A stretch of 64,000 nt of DNA from Dyella psychrodurans (GCF_003363265.1 NZ_QRBF01000001.1:776451-840450); one strand, 5' to 3'. Shown: positions 1 to 8,586, counted from the first letter of the stretch. The notes: generated by a model from the sequence alone, not told the origin. Translations and numbers: made by a program.

Positions 1-199
1 ACTGTCGAAGGATGGACTCATAGGTCTCGGCAGCTTAGCGAAAGTGAAGTCAGCGCTGAAGTGATAAATTCAGCGACGCCACCCACTAAAAGCGGTAGCT
101 CCATTTTATGAGCCAAGGCAACACCTGCCAACACCTGCTCTCAAACAAAAGTTGAAGGTGCCTCATATAAAAAGTTCCGCACCAGACAAAGGATAGTCC
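1..199 (+). other. Upstream region of the reverse transcriptase gene
   Basis: This non-coding stretch leads into the reverse transcriptase gene. It is AT-richer than the rest of the window and contains a short direct repeat, CAACACCTGC twice within positions 119-138. Some defence reverse transcriptases have a structured RNA just upstream of the gene, so an RNA here is possible, but I can define no boundaries or fold. The AAAGGATAG before the ATG at 200 serves as the ribosome binding site. Confidence 0.3.
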
Positions 200-1741
200 A
201 TGGCAATTCTTTCTGAAGCATCCCTAGATTTTGCAAAAGCCCACATTGAAAAGTATTACGACTCAGACTTCTTCCCTAAAGCATTTGAATTTGAAGCACT
301 CTGGCATCACTGGGCTCAAGTAAAGCAAGAACTTCAAAGCAAAAACATCTCAAAATTCTTGGTATCGCTTCCGTATAACGCGACAATAATGAAAGCGCGC
401 GGCGGATACCGAGTCGTGCATCAATTGGAGCCACTGGAGGCCATCGCGTATACCGCGATGGCTTTTGAAATAGGTACTTCTATTGAACTTAAAAGAGCAC
501 CTGTGGCCGACCGTGTTGCGTGTTCTTATAGAATCAACATTGCAAACGGCAGCTTCTTTGATGGCGGATCGGGTTGGAATGACTTTAAGACCAAGAGCCA
601 GGAGTTAGCCAATGTCAATGAATACACTGCTATCACAGATATCTCCGACTATTACAATCAAATTTATTTGCACCGGCTTCAAAATGCCATCGAAGACTCC
701 GACGTCGCACACAAGTCTTTAGCCTCTGACATCGAGGATTTCCTACTGGCGCTGAATAACAAGGCTTCCCAAGGAGTTCCAGTTGGCCCAGCGGCCAGCA
801 TTGTGATGGCAGAGGCCGTGATGATTGATATCGACGCATTTGTTTCACAATGCGGAATTGCGCACACGAGATATGTCGATGATATAAGGATGTTCAGCGA
901 CTCCAAGGAAAAGCTATCCGAAGCACTCGAGAAGCTAACGCTTTACCTATATGAAAATCATCGTCTAACGCTTGCTACGGAGAAAACGAAGATCCTTTCA
1001 TCCGAAGAATTTATTGAAAAGCATCTTCATAACCCATACCTAGATGATAAAGATGAACTCATGGAAGAGCTTGACAATATAAGCCCTTATGGCGGCGAAG
1101 ATGACTTCAATGATGACTTCGTTGACTATCTCGAAGACGACGAACCAGAAGAGGACGACGTAGGAGAAACCCTGGTCAGTGCTTTGGAGAAGATATTAGA
1201 GTTCGACTATATCGACCTAGGGTTAGCGCGAAGCATCATTCGTACTGCGCGTCGAAATGGAATACCGGATCTAATCACACCACTGCTTGATAATTTCCCA
1301 TACTTTGCACCGGTAGCGCCGGACTTATTTTTATATTTAAACGAGGTCATAGACGGCGCAACCGTTTCCGATATCAAATCCGGCCTGGAAATCGCTTGCA
1401 AATTACCCGAAGCGAACTGCACTCTGGTTAGATATTGGATGGAACATTTTATTTCGTCACACCCTGGCTTGTTGGCAAGCAAAAAGCTCAAGAATTTTGT
1501 GATGCTTGGTCAAAATATCGACAACAAAGCGAGAGCCGCTATCACATTACACGATATTGCTTGGGTCAGAACTCACAAGGCACAGATTTACAACGTAGGA
1601 TCACGAGCGCGCCGTGCAATCATAAATTCAGCTCGAGTGCTTCCTAGCGATGAGCGAAACCCTTGGCTCGGCCTAGTCGCACAGAATGCAGCACTACCGC
1701 TAGAGAGATGGTTGGCAACCTGGGTAAAAGCGTCTGCTTGA
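200..1741 (+). CDS. Reverse transcriptase, Abi/DRT (unknown-group) type
   Basis: A 513-residue RNA-directed DNA polymerase. Visible RT blocks are ITDISDYYNQIY near residues 145-156 (first catalytic Asp), QGVPVGPAAS at 191-200 and YVDD at 225-228 (catalytic Asp pair). An acidic Asp/Glu-rich linker (about 281-322) follows, and then a helix-rich C-terminal half of about 190 residues without a recognisable group II intron maturase or X domain. RT plus a long helical tail is the layout of abortive-infection and defence-associated RTs (AbiA, AbiK, other DRT groups), which protect against phages. I cannot assign the subgroup. No integrase, intron or msr/msd pair is visible, so a mobile intron or classical retron is less likely. 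The gene is clearly AT-richer than its neighbours, a sign of transfer. GGATAG lies before the ATG. Confidence 0.85.
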   Translation: MAILSEASLDFAKAHIEKYYDSDFFPKAFEFEALWHHWAQVKQELQSKNISKFLVSLPYNATIMKARGGYRVVHQLEPLEAIAYTAMAFEIGTSIELKRAPVADRVACSYRINIANGSFFDGGSGWNDFKTKSQELANVNEYTAITDISDYYNQIYLHRLQNAIEDSDVAHKSLASDIEDFLLALNNKASQGVPVGPAASIVMAEAVMIDIDAFVSQCGIAHTRYVDDIRMFSDSKEKLSEALEKLTLYLYENHRLTLATEKTKILSSEEFIEKHLHNPYLDDKDELMEELDNISPYGGEDDFNDDFVDYLEDDEPEEDDVGETLVSALEKILEFDYIDLGLARSIIRTARRNGIPDLITPLLDNFPYFAPVAPDLFLYLNEVIDGATVSDIKSGLEIACKLPEANCTLVRYWMEHFISSHPGLLASKKLKNFVMLGQNIDNKARAAITLHDIAWVRTHKAQIYNVGSRARRAIINSARVLPSDERNPWLGLVAQNAALPLERWLATWVKASA

Positions 1742-1823
1742 TATGCGCACCCTGGCTCTGCTGCTCACTTGGTCAGTAACCAACAAGTATCGCGCTCCAA
1801 TTGCGGAAATCGGTGCGGAAATC

Positions 1824-1880
1824 GGGGTCGGAGTGCACTTTTCAGCTTGTGCGCCGACTTGGAAAGTACACTCTGACCCC
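1824..1880. repeat. REP/RAYT-like imperfect inverted repeat
   Basis: GGGGTCGGAGTGCACTTTTC (1824-1843) is mirrored by GGAAAGTACACTCTGACCCC (1861-1880), matching at 17 of 20 positions around a 17-nt loop. Repeats beginning GGGGTCAGAGTG are common intergenic REP-type elements in Xanthomonadales and are linked to tyrosine (RAYT) transposases. No transposase gene is present here. Confidence 0.65.
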
Positions 1881-1959
1881 GGTTTTGCAGGTGGGCATCT
1901 TCGCACCATCGCAAAGATCCCAGGTCCGACTCTGACGAATTGTCAGGCTTTCTCTAGCA

Positions 1960-2271
1960 CTACGGTAGTTTGAACTTGCGAATGGCGCGTAGCGGCCAGA
2001 TTGATGTGAAGCTGTTCCCGCCGACCACGCGGAAGGCGGCTGACATGCCGTTCAGAACGCCCAATTCTTCCAGAACATCTTTTGCGCGCCGAAAGGAAAG
2101 TCGCGGGTCAGACGCGAGCATGAAAAGATTGATCTCTTTTGGACCGACATCGTAGCCCTCCAATTCGACCGCAGCGCCCAATGCCTCCTTCAACTTGCCC
2201 TCAACCGCCGTGAGAAAGACTTCGTCGGCCAGAGACTTGCGCCAGAACTTGATGACAAGTTGATATTCCAT
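1960..2271 (-). CDS. Hypothetical protein, 103 residues
   Basis: I do not recognise the family. It is a compact soluble protein with an N-terminal MEYQLVIKFW strand, a helix rich in Leu, Ala and Glu (VEGKLKEALG), a central segment with GPKEINLFM, and a Lys/Arg tail. The alternating strand-helix look suggests a small alpha/beta fold. It has no signal peptide or membrane segment. It lies on the opposite strand to the reverse transcriptase in the same accessory patch, tail-to-tail with it across the REP-like repeat, so it is unlikely to share its transcript. Coding potential is supported by length and sensible amino-acid composition only. Confidence 0.55.
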   Translation of the reverse strand: MEYQLVIKFWRKSLADEVFLTAVEGKLKEALGAAVELEGYDVGPKEINLFMLASDPRLSFRRAKDVLEELGVLNGMSAAFRVVGGNSFTSIWPLRAIRKFKLP

Positions 2272-2295
2272 TGGGCGATTGTAGGCCCAACTGGC

Positions 2296-2648
2296 CTATT
2301 GGGCGGCCCCGGCGGATGCCGCCCGTATGGTCTGCGGGTAGATATGTAGGTAGGCCCTTGACCCAGCCGGAGGTTCCAGCGTCCGGCTTGCAGTTGCGGG
2401 TATTGCCGTTAGAAAGTAAAGCAAATAAACAACGCCGGTAATCCTGGCCCTGGGACGCGGAAAAGCTTCTGCAATCCGTTCCAACATGTCAGCCATCTTC
2501 GTCTTAGCGTGCTGCCCTTCGGGCTTTGGATTCCTACGATGAGCTGAGTCGCGGCAAACTGATTGGCACGGCTGGGATACTTCTTCCCAAAAAGCTGCCG
2601 CTCAAGCTTCGCGATGTTTTCAGCATCCGTGTCCGGCTTCAGATGCAA
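2296..2648 (-). pseudogene. Gene debris between the two hypothetical genes
   Basis: The 412-bp gap 2272-2684 holds two overlapping minus-strand reading frames that look like pieces of real proteins. The frame at 2409-2648 starts with plausible protein (DAENIAKLERQLFGKKYPS) and turns into basic low-quality sequence. The frame at 2296-2496 begins MADMLERIAEAFPRPRAR and contains ITGVVYLLYFLTAI, which resembles the first membrane helix of small DUF4386-like membrane proteins, but it breaks off into non-protein-like sequence. I read these as truncated remnants, not working genes. Confidence 0.35.
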
Positions 2649-2684
2649 AAGCGGGTGCCTTCCGACACCAAGACAGATGGTCGC

Positions 2685-3164
2685 CTACTTTCGAGTGAGC
2701 ATGATTTCCAACATTCCCACGAGCGTCTCAGTAATTAAGGCGGTGGATACGTCAGTGAGCTGGAGGTTCTTCTTAATTGCCGTTTCGCTAGGCTTTTCAC
2801 GCTGAGGCGCCCACTCCGCTGCAACAACCAATCGGTCTACTAGACACTCAAAAGCCAAGTGTCCCCAGCCGAGATTTGCGTGCTTGCCAATGTCGATTTG
2901 AATACGCGCGTTTTTCAGCATCTCTCGCCGGTCAGCGACCACAGCGTCCTGGGAGTTAATGCCCGCATTGAGGTCATACTTTCGAATCTCATTGGCAAAG
3001 TCTTCAAATGCAGGCTTTATGACCTCAGTGCGCAGCTTCAGAAAGTCCTGAAGGAACCGCGCCCGCTTTTGAGCCTCGCCTTGCTCTTCTAGCTTTTTGC
3101 TCGCATCGGCCCTAGCCGCGCTCTCGATCAGCTCCTTTATGCGATCCGCTGATTGCTTATCCAT
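2685..3164 (-). CDS. Hypothetical protein, helix-rich, 159 residues
   Basis: Family not recognised. The N-terminal 60 residues are strongly charged and helical (DRIKELIESAARADASKK, then EEQGEAQKRARFLQDFLKLR), probably a coiled coil. The rest is mixed, with a LGWGHLAFECLVDRL stretch and a hydrophobic end. No signal peptide or transmembrane segment is evident. I use the ATG at 3164 (MDKQSADR); the frame stays open to 3209. It sits in the accessory patch between gene remnants and the RcnB-like gene, and nothing in the context fixes a role. Confidence 0.55.
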   Translation of the reverse strand: MDKQSADRIKELIESAARADASKKLEEQGEAQKRARFLQDFLKLRTEVIKPAFEDFANEIRKYDLNAGINSQDAVVADRREMLKNARIQIDIGKHANLGWGHLAFECLVDRLVVAAEWAPQREKPSETAIKKNLQLTDVSTALITETLVGMLEIMLTRK

Positions 3165-3227
3165 GGATTGTCGTCCGACTTGGATTCTTTGGAGATTAAC
3201 TCCAGCCAAAATCCCGCGCCAGGGTAG

Positions 3228-3258
3228 CCGCCTTACCTCGGAGCCCGAGGTAAGGCGG
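3228..3258. other. Perfect 14-bp hairpin
   Basis: CCGCCTTACCTCGG (3228-3241) and its exact reverse complement (3245-3258) are separated by three bases. The hairpin lies after the stop of the RcnB-like gene (minus strand) and before the start of the 2685-3164 gene. It could end transcription of the RcnB-like gene, but no T-run follows on either strand, so it may instead be a boundary or processing element. Confidence 0.5.
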
Positions 3259-3317
3259 GACGGACGATCTCTTTATTGCGGGCGGTCTACCCGCATGCGA
3301 TCCGGAACGACGGGAAT

Positions 3318-3653
3318 TCAGTGAACCGCAGCGGCCACGATGCTCGCGATCACACCGGAGGTCACCGCCACCAGCAGGAAATCGCCATTGTCGCTGCGCA
3401 CCCAGTGGTAGCCGCGCGGCGGCTGACGCAAGTGCTCGGCGTGCCAGTTGCTCACAACGTAATCGCCACCGCGATAGTTCTCCGGCACATGACCGCCTTT
3501 CTTGTACCAGCCATCGTGCACGCCTTCGTCATGAAGGCTGTGACGATCCCCCGACTGCGGGCCGTCGTGCCGATGATCGTCCTGGGCAAAGGCCAGCGAC
3601 GAGGAGAGCAACATGGCACTGCAAATAGCAATGACTCCCAACTGTTTCTTCAT
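3318..3653 (-). CDS. RcnB-like periplasmic protein
   Basis: A 111-residue secreted protein. The ATG at 3653 gives a clean signal peptide (MKKQLGVIAICSAMLL, cleavage after FAQ) with a GGAG ahead of it; the longer upstream frame is basic non-coding sequence. The mature part is His- and Asp-rich at first (DDHRHDGP, HDEGVHDGWYKKGGHVPENY), followed by a YVVSNWHAEHLRQPPRGYHWV segment split across two strands and a C-terminal hydrophobic stretch (VAVTSGVIASIVAAAVH). This is the layout of the RcnB family (E. coli RcnB helps nickel/cobalt homeostasis in the periplasm), although most family members have no defined role. Probably monocistronic. Confidence 0.8.
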   Translation of the reverse strand: MKKQLGVIAICSAMLLSSSLAFAQDDHRHDGPQSGDRHSLHDEGVHDGWYKKGGHVPENYRGGDYVVSNWHAEHLRQPPRGYHWVRSDNGDFLLVAVTSGVIASIVAAAVH

Positions 3654-3750
3654 AACAAAGCTCCATGGCTTCATGTGGTGGCGGGATCGCCAAAAACGAC
3701 AAGACCAGCCCCGAAGGGTCGGCCTTCGCAACATCAGCTGACAAAATGGA

Positions 3751-3978
3751 TCAGGACTGCGAATCGTCGGCTTGCGAATCGGCATCGCTTGATTCGGCCT
3801 CGGCCTCCGTCTCTCCCTTCTTTTTTGCGATCGCCGACTCCAGTGCACCTGCACCCTCGAAGCCAGCTACAGAAGCAGCGGCTTCAGTCAGCAGGCCCGC
3901 GTTCGGATCAAGCTTCTTGGCGCCTTCGATTGCGGCCACGGCACCGGCGACTTCACCCAAGGTATCCAGAATTCCCAT
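3751..3978 (-). CDS. Small acidic Ala-rich hypothetical protein
   Basis: A 75-residue protein beginning MGILDTLGEVAGAVAAIEGA and ending in a very acidic Ser/Asp/Glu tail (ETEAEAESSDADSQADD). The ATG at 3978 is preferred over the GTG at 3990 because a strong GGAGGT lies just before it and would be inside the longer version. The N-terminal half is amphipathic and could associate with membranes or self-associate; no family is recognised. It lies 97 bp upstream of the RcnB-like gene on the same strand. Confidence 0.6.
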   Translation of the reverse strand: MGILDTLGEVAGAVAAIEGAKKLDPNAGLLTEAAASVAGFEGAGALESAIAKKKGETEAEAESSDADSQADDSQS

Positions 3979-4147
3979 GACGACCTCCACGTTGTTAGCG
4001 AAACGAGAATGCGGTCCACGCTATCAACAAAAAGTGACAGTGAGAGCCGGAAGATTCCTAAAGAGAACGCGAGAAGTTGTCAGAGTGCTTTTTTGCGAGA
4101 GGCGCCGCGATTTGCGCAAACCTAAACCACCTCACAATTTCAGGCAC

Positions 4148-4178
4148 AAAAAAACCCGCCGATAGGCGGGTTTCTTTT
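4148..4178 (-). terminator. Rho-independent terminator of tRNA-Leu(GAG)
   Basis: AACCCGCC (4153-4160) pairs with GGCGGGTT (4165-4172) around GATA, with an uninterrupted T-run following on the minus strand. It lies 43 nt beyond the 3' end of the tRNA and would end the secG-tRNA transcript. Confidence 0.85.
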
Positions 4179-4220
4179 CCTGCCTCGAGAATCCCTCATG
4201 GGAAATCCGAAGCTTTCGAT

Positions 4221-4306
4221 TGGTGCCCAAGGGGGGACTCGAACCCCCACGACTTGCGTCGCTACCACCTCAAGGTAGTGCGTCTACCAATTCCGCCACC
4301 TGGGCA
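4221..4306 (-). tRNA. tRNA-Leu (GAG)
   Basis: Read on the minus strand it starts TGCCCAGGTGG, has a 5-bp anticodon stem CTACC/GGTAG enclosing TTGAGGT (anticodon GAG), a long class II variable arm, a T-arm with GGTTCGAGTCC and an encoded CCA end at 4221-4223. It lies directly downstream of secG, matching the E. coli secG-leuU arrangement, where leuU is also the GAG isoacceptor. Its 3' end faces the accessory patch at 1-3.3 kb. Confidence 0.95.
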
Positions 4307-4320
4307 GGTGTTCTTTCGTT

Positions 4321-4803
4321 TTAGTGCTTGCTGGTCGATGCCGCCGCCGGAGCCGTGGCCGCCGGGACTTCGCCCTGCTGCGCCTTGGCCGGGGCCGGTT
4401 GCGCGGCCGGCACATCGCCATTGCCCGCAGCGGGAGCGACCGGCGCCGGAACGGCTGCCTGCGGCTGGGCCGGAGCGGCGGGATGCGCATTTTGCGCGGC
4501 GGCAGGCTTGTTGCCAAGACTTGCCATCACGCCCAGATCGTTGTTGGCGGTCTGCTGACGGATCGTGCTGCCGTTGAACTTGAGGTACATGCCCATGCCG
4601 ATGCTGAGCGCGAAGAAGAGCGCAGCCAGCACGGCGGTGGAACGCGACAGGAAGTTGGCCGAACCGCGCGCACCGAAGACCGTCGCCGAGGCGCCGGCGC
4701 CGAAGCCGGAACCTGCGTCAGCGCCTGCACCGCGCTGCATGAGGATCAGCACGATCATGGCCGCAGCGATCAGGATGTAGAACACACTGAAGATGACGAA
4801 CAT
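4321..4803 (-). CDS. secG: Preprotein translocase subunit SecG
   Basis: SecG is the small membrane subunit of the SecYEG export channel and assists SecA-driven translocation. This 160-residue protein has the two expected membrane helices (about residues 3-23 and 54-75) separated by the conserved cytoplasmic loop QRGAGADAGSGFGAGASA and FGARGSANFLSRSTA. Beyond the usual core it carries a long Ala/Pro/Gln tail of roughly 75 residues, as many xanthomonad SecG proteins do. It follows tpiA by 27 bp on the same strand and precedes tRNA-Leu, so the three are probably one transcript. Confidence 0.95.
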   Translation of the reverse strand: MFVIFSVFYILIAAAMIVLILMQRGAGADAGSGFGAGASATVFGARGSANFLSRSTAVLAALFFALSIGMGMYLKFNGSTIRQQTANNDLGVMASLGNKPAAAQNAHPAAPAQPQAAVPAPVAPAAGNGDVPAAQPAPAKAQQGEVPAATAPAAASTSKH

Positions 4804-4830
4804 GGTGTCTCGCGTAGGATTCGGTATGGC

Positions 4831-5580
<750 letters not shown>

Positions 5581-5869
5581 AGCAGCACCCGCCCCTGAGA
5601 AAACGCGCAAGCTTAACTACCCCGGCACCGCGCAGCAACGTTGCTTTTTCCGGGAAATTTGTCGGTATTCAGCCGCTTGGTGGAACAGGTAAAGCACGCC
5701 TGCCCTTGTTAGCGTTAACCATGCGGAACGCATTTTAGGTGCGGCGCGTATACGATCCGCCAAGATGCATGGCCTGCCATCGACACCGAGAACACGGCCA
5801 ACTTGAAGAAATGCGGCGGTCACGTAGTGTGATCACCTCTCACCTTATGCCATTGCGGGAAACCCTTCC

Positions 5870-6676
5870 ATGACCCAAGCCCGTCCGCTCAGCCTGATTA
5901 CCGGCGCTTCCGCAGGCATCGGCTCTGCCTTTGCCCGTGCGCTCGCGGCGCAAGGTCACGATGTCGTGTTGACCGCGCGACGCACCGACCGGCTGGAATC
6001 GCTGGCTGCCGAACTGCGCGCTTCGCACGGCATCCAGGCAACGGTGCTCACCAGCGATCTGGCCGACCCGCATGCCGCCGAGCAGCTTTGCGCGACATTG
6101 GATCAACGCGGATTGAAAGTGGATTGGCTGATCAATAACGCGGGCTACGGCGTGCCTGGACGATTCGAAGCGAGCGACTGGGCGACGCACGCGGATTTCC
6201 TGCGCGTGCTGGTGACCGCCCCCACCGAACTGGCGTGGCGACTGATTGGCAGCATGCGCGAACGCGGCTACGGACGCATCGTGAATGTGGCATCGCTGGC
6301 CGGACATGTGCCAGGTTCGGCGGGACACACGCTGTATGCGGCGAGCAAGGCGTACATGATCAAGTTCTCGCAGTCGCTGGCGCTGGAGAATCAGACGACT
6401 GGCATCCACGTTTGCGCGCTATGTCCCGGCTTCACGCGTTCGGAATTTCACGACGTCACGGGAACGCGTCCGCTGGTGAACAAGATGCCGGGTTTCATGT
6501 GGCAAAGCGCGGAGGATGTCGTGCAGGAAGGCATCAAGGCCGTGGAGCGTGGCGATGCGGTTTATGTGACGGGCCGCTTCAACCGCACCGTCAAGAGCGT
6601 ATTCAAGCTGATGCCGGACAAGATGGCGCTGCGCATGTCGGCAAAGCAATCCCGGCGTTATCGCACGCAGGATTGA
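5870..6676 (+). CDS. SDR family oxidoreductase
   Basis: A 268-residue short-chain dehydrogenase/reductase. It has the nucleotide-binding TGASAGIGSAFA near residue 8, a TARRTDRLE segment that favours NADP(H), the NNAGYG motif, an active-site Ser in NVASLAGH and the YAASKAYM catalytic Tyr-Lys pair. The C-terminal part has NRTVKSVFKLMPDKMALRM, similar to the DltE/YqjQ-like subgroup that acts on lipid or aldehyde substrates. The substrate cannot be named. It is transcribed divergently from tpiA and convergent with the VIT gene, only 25 bp away. Confidence 0.9.
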   Translation: MTQARPLSLITGASAGIGSAFARALAAQGHDVVLTARRTDRLESLAAELRASHGIQATVLTSDLADPHAAEQLCATLDQRGLKVDWLINNAGYGVPGRFEASDWATHADFLRVLVTAPTELAWRLIGSMRERGYGRIVNVASLAGHVPGSAGHTLYAASKAYMIKFSQSLALENQTTGIHVCALCPGFTRSEFHDVTGTRPLVNKMPGFMWQSAEDVVQEGIKAVERGDAVYVTGRFNRTVKSVFKLMPDKMALRMSAKQSRRYRTQD

Positions 6677-6701
6677 TCGTCACACGCCGGGTCGGCGCGA
6701 A

Positions 6702-7406
6702 TCAGCCGCCGATCCAGCGTGCGAGCAGAAACGCCGCAGCCGACGCGAGACCGCCCACCAGCATCGTCTGCACCGCGCCGCGCAACATGCCGATGCCGGT
6801 GAAACGGCTCTTGGCGGCACCGAACAATGCCAATGCGATCAGCGTGCAGATGACGGACATGCGCAACGCCGGCTGCAGACCATTGATCAACATGTACGGC
6901 GCCAACGGCACCAGGCCGCCGACAATGTAAGCACCGCCGATGGTCAATGCACTGCGCAGCGCGCGGCCGGGCTCGGGTTTTTCCAGACCCAGTTCGAAGC
7001 GCATCATGAAATCCACCCAGGCTTCGTGGTCCTGGTGGAAATGCGCCAGCACCGGCTTGCAGGCTTCGCGATCAAGGCCGTATTGGGCGAAGATCTGCAC
7101 GATCTCGCGTTCCTCCTCGCGTGCCAGTTCGCGTACTTCATGCACTTCGCGGCGACGCTCGGCGTCGTAGTGATCGGCATCGCCGCGCGCGGCGAGATAG
7201 CCGCCCAATCCCATGGCGATGGCACCCGCGGCGATCTCCGCCACACCCGCCACCACCACTACGCGGCTGGCAACGGCGGCACCGGAAAGGCCTGCTGCGA
7301 GTGCGAACGGCACGGTGAGACCGTCGGCCATGCCGATGACCAGGTCGCGCACGACGTCGGATGCGGTGAAGTGTCGTTCGGTGTGATGGTGGTGCTTGGT
7401 GGCCAT
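6702..7406 (-). CDS. VIT1/CCC1-family transporter
   Basis: A 234-residue membrane protein of the vacuolar iron transporter family, which moves Fe2+ or Mn2+ out of the cytoplasm. After a His-rich start (MATKHHHHTERHF) comes the family signature DLVIGMADGLTVPFALAAGL, then EIAAGAIAMGLGGYLAARG. A cytoplasmic acidic helical segment follows (REEEREIVQIFAQYGL, HEAWVDFMMRFELGL), which binds metal in the plant homologue, and then three hydrophobic helices. The start at 7406 has AAGGAGTT upstream, which decides against the longer frame to 7442. Confidence 0.92.
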   Translation of the reverse strand: MATKHHHHTERHFTASDVVRDLVIGMADGLTVPFALAAGLSGAAVASRVVVVAGVAEIAAGAIAMGLGGYLAARGDADHYDAERRREVHEVRELAREEEREIVQIFAQYGLDREACKPVLAHFHQDHEAWVDFMMRFELGLEKPEPGRALRSALTIGGAYIVGGLVPLAPYMLINGLQPALRMSVICTLIALALFGAAKSRFTGIGMLRGAVQTMLVGGLASAAAFLLARWIGG

Positions 7407-7544
7407 GGCAACTCCTTGCAATGCGCGCCACTTTAGCGGCAAGTGTCTTGGGATGTTGCAATGAGAAGTACACGCATTGGCTTTTGCAATGTGCGGGGTT
7501 GCGTAACCACGCCTCCGCGTTTACGCAGCTTTCTCGCGAGGCTG

Positions 7545-7640
7545 TCCCCTCACCCCAGCCCTCTCCTCGCTCCTCAAAACCGGGCACATCCATGTGCCCT
7601 CTCCGCGTGCCCCGAAGGGGAGAGGGAGTCGGGGCGCGTT
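7545..7640. repeat. Intergenic GC-rich repeat with internal hairpins
   Basis: The gap between the VIT and oxygenase genes holds CCCCTCACCCCAGCCCTCTCC near 7547, mirrored loosely by GGGGAGAGGGAGTCGGGGCG near 7620, with a perfect small hairpin GGGCACAT/ATGTGCCC between. This is the look of the intergenic CCCTCTCC...GGGAGAGGG elements of xanthomonads. It may also end transcription of the upstream oxygenase gene. Confidence 0.5.
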
Positions 7641-8586
7641 AGATCAGTTTGATCTCGCGCAAGCGCTGCATGAGGTATTCGTGCGAGCTGATCGAGGTGT
7701 CGTAGCGACGGGGATTGTCTGCCGTAATGCATTGCGGCAGCGGATCGAGGATCACGTCGGGGTTGGGGTGCAGGAAGTACGGCACCGAATAGCGCGGCTT
7801 GCGCGCATTGGCATTTTGCGGATTCACCACGCGATGCGTCGTGGACGGGTACACATGGTTGGACAGGCGCTGCAACATGTCGCCGATGTTCACCACGATG
7901 GCGTCGTCTTCGGTCGTGATCGGCAGCCAGTTGCCCTCGCGCGTGAGCACTTCCAGGCCCTCCGCGCTGGCACCGACAAGCAGCGTGATGAAGTTGATGT
8001 CTTCATGCGCACCGGCACGCACGTTCGGAATGTTTTCTTCGACGATCGGCGGGTAATGGATCGGACGCAGGATGGAATTGCCCTGGTCGATCTTGTCGTC
8101 GAAGTAGTCTTCCGGCAGGTCGACATGCAGGGCCAGCGCACGCAGTACGCGATTGCCGAGGAAATCCAGCGCCTGGTAAAGCTCGTAGCCGTACTCGTGG
8201 AAACCGGGTACTTCCGCCGGCCAGATATTCGGCGGCATCTCGTTGGCGAACCGCGAGTCGCGCGAGATCTCGCGGCCGATGTGCCAGAACTCTTTCAAGT
8301 CCGGATAGCGGCTGTCTTTCGCCGTTTCGATCTTGAACGGGGTGTAGCCGCGCGCACCGCCGGTGCCGGGCATGTGGTATTTCATCTTGGTTTCGGTGGG
8401 CAGCGCGAAGAAGCGCTGGAAGGCGTCGTACGCGCCGTCGATCAGTTGCGGCGTGATGCCATGGCCGCTGATGCAGCAGAAACCGAATTCGCGATACGCC
8501 ACGCCGAGTTCGGCGACAAACGCCGCACGGTCGGTGTCGTAACGACGGATATCGAGGGTCGGAACCTTCTTGGCGGATGTGTCCAT
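7639..8586 (-). CDS. 2-oxoglutarate/Fe(II) dioxygenase, isopenicillin N synthase family
   Basis: A 315-residue oxygenase. It has the DIOX_N-type beginning (VPTLDIRRYDTD, then FGFCCISGHGI). The iron site is complete: HED in RAGAHEDINFITLL supplies His and Asp, THRVVNP supplies the distal His, and RYSVPYFLHPN supplies the Arg that holds 2-oxoglutarate. Bacterial members of this group hydroxylate or desaturate small molecules; the substrate is unknown. The ATG at 8586 (MDTSAKKVPTLDI) is chosen; the frame is open upstream to 8631. It sits between glmM and the VIT gene on the same strand. Confidence 0.9.
   Translation of the reverse strand: MDTSAKKVPTLDIRRYDTDRAAFVAELGVAYREFGFCCISGHGITPQLIDGAYDAFQRFFALPTETKMKYHMPGTGGARGYTPFKIETAKDSRYPDLKEFWHIGREISRDSRFANEMPPNIWPAEVPGFHEYGYELYQALDFLGNRVLRALALHVDLPEDYFDDKIDQGNSILRPIHYPPIVEENIPNVRAGAHEDINFITLLVGASAEGLEVLTREGNWLPITTEDDAIVVNIGDMLQRLSNHVYPSTTHRVVNPQNANARKPRYSVPYFLHPNPDVILDPLPQCITADNPRRYDTSISSHEYLMQRLREIKLI

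Noticed and set aside
200-1741. Classical retron or group II intron for the reverse transcriptase
   Set aside because: No msr/msd-type inverted repeats are obvious upstream, and there is no maturase domain or intron RNA structure downstream.
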